Assembly (NCBI GenBank): GCA_024919035.1
Contig: CP103442.1
Location: forward strand, 62,001-126,000
Length of the DNA stretch: 64,000 nt
Reading direction: 5' to 3'
Source of the DNA: Methylophilaceae bacterium LSUCC0401
Lineage (GTDB): Bacteria; Pseudomonadota; Gammaproteobacteria; Burkholderiales; Methylophilaceae
Shown here: piece by piece, positions 63,680 through 64,000 of the stretch
How positions within the stretch are numbered: position 1 is the stretch's first letter
Layout: the number at the start of each line of letters is the position of its first letter
Made by a program: the position numbers and the translations under genes
Notes under the pieces: generated by a model
Databases searched by the model: none
Seen by the model: only the letters and a program-made list of their open reading frames with translations
Told to the model about the DNA's origin: nothing

Positions 63680-64000
63680 AATCTTTAACTAAAACCTTAT
63701 TTTTAATTTTATTTTTATTGCAAACTGTCCATGCGATCGAGGTGATTGATATCTTAGGCGGAAAAGCAAATGAGTTGGCAGTTGCTGTAATTCCTTTTTC
63801 TGACGACGATGCCGATAATGAAAAAAATCAAATTCACAATGTGATCAAGTCTGATTTATCTCGATCCGGTTTTTTTAGAATCATCAAAACGGAGGGTGTT
63901 AAATCCTTACCTGCGAATTCTGATCAAGTTGATTATACCTTTTGGTCAGGACTGAAAGCTGAATTATTGGTGATTGGACGCGTGGAAAAAAATGATCAGC
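63676..64000 (+). CDS. tolB: Tol-Pal beta-propeller protein TolB, N-terminal part (partial)
   Basis: Open from ATG 63676 to the window edge, 108 residues. Signal peptide residues 1-20 ending 'QTVHA', then the N-terminal domain 'ELAVAVIPFSDDD', 'DLSRSGFFRIIK' and 'VDYTFWSGLKAELLVIGRVE' typical of TolB. The propeller lies beyond the window. Confidence 0.95.
   Translation, partial: MKSLTKTLFLILFLLQTVHAIEVIDILGGKANELAVAVIPFSDDDADNEKNQIHNVIKSDLSRSGFFRIIKTEGVKSLPANSDQVDYTFWSGLKAELLVIGRVEKNDQ

Overview
The window is a gene-dense, visibly AT-rich piece of a Gram-negative chromosome. The gene orders point to a betaproteobacterium: rpe-gph-trpEGDC-hemB, hemA-prfA-prmC, metX-metW, mreBCD-mrdA-rodA divergent from gatCAB, uvrA-MFS-ssb, and yebC-ruvCAB-ybgC-tolQRAB. 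Genes overlap by a few bases almost everywhere, no gap reaches 300 bases, and there are no mobile elements, rRNA, tRNA or CRISPR. AT-richness plus this compactness suggests a streamlined aquatic lineage such as the OM43/Methylophilales group. That placement is inference from gene order and style; no marker gene was searched.

Layout. 1-481: end of a TonB-like gene and a 2Fe-2S ferredoxin. 444-16624 (minus): twenty head-to-tail genes running from mreB down through mreC, mreD, mrdA, rodA, rlpA, ybeD, lipB, lipA, gshA, gshB, apbE, a NusG-II membrane protein, a Gx-family membrane protein, lptM, lysA, ispH, nudB, nadA and a HIT hydrolase. 16712-19890: gatCAB. 19887-27375: pyrE, xth, ampG, metW-metX, prmC-prfA-hemA. 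27479-33695: rpe, gph, trpEGDC, hemB. 33660-39292: a conserved hypothetical, PBP1A, then aroK-aroB-dgt. 39493-42624: a highly expressed-looking porin with a structured leader and strong terminator, followed by a TPR/glycosyltransferase-like protein. 42621-46547: ntrC, ntrB and glnA, with a sigma54 promoter and an NtrC site. 46735-48206: aroE, mtgA. 48212-51031: uvrA. 51082-57549: MFS, ssb, fmdB, DUF502, aspS, small enzymes and a CBS protein. 57601-64000: EamA transporter, yebC-ruvCAB, ybgC and tolQRAB (tolB cut by the window edge).

How it fits together. Most genes are core: cell-wall elongation and shape, envelope integrity (Tol-Pal, lipoproteins, porin), amino-acid synthesis (shikimate, Trp, Lys, Met), cofactors (NAD, lipoate, haem, glutathione, isoprenoids), translation accuracy and termination, and DNA repair. 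The clearest regulatory story is nitrogen control at glnA: a -24/-12 promoter, a perfect 7-3-7 NtrC palindrome about 140 bp upstream of the predicted start, and a terminator separating glnA from ntrBC. The same NtrC site lies on the predicted transcription start of the divergent aroE gene. GatCAB together with an AspRS bearing His30 and Gly81 suggests indirect Asn-tRNA synthesis. I did not find an obviously new defence or mobile system. The least-explained unit is the apbE / NusG-II / Gx-family trio at 4806-6670.
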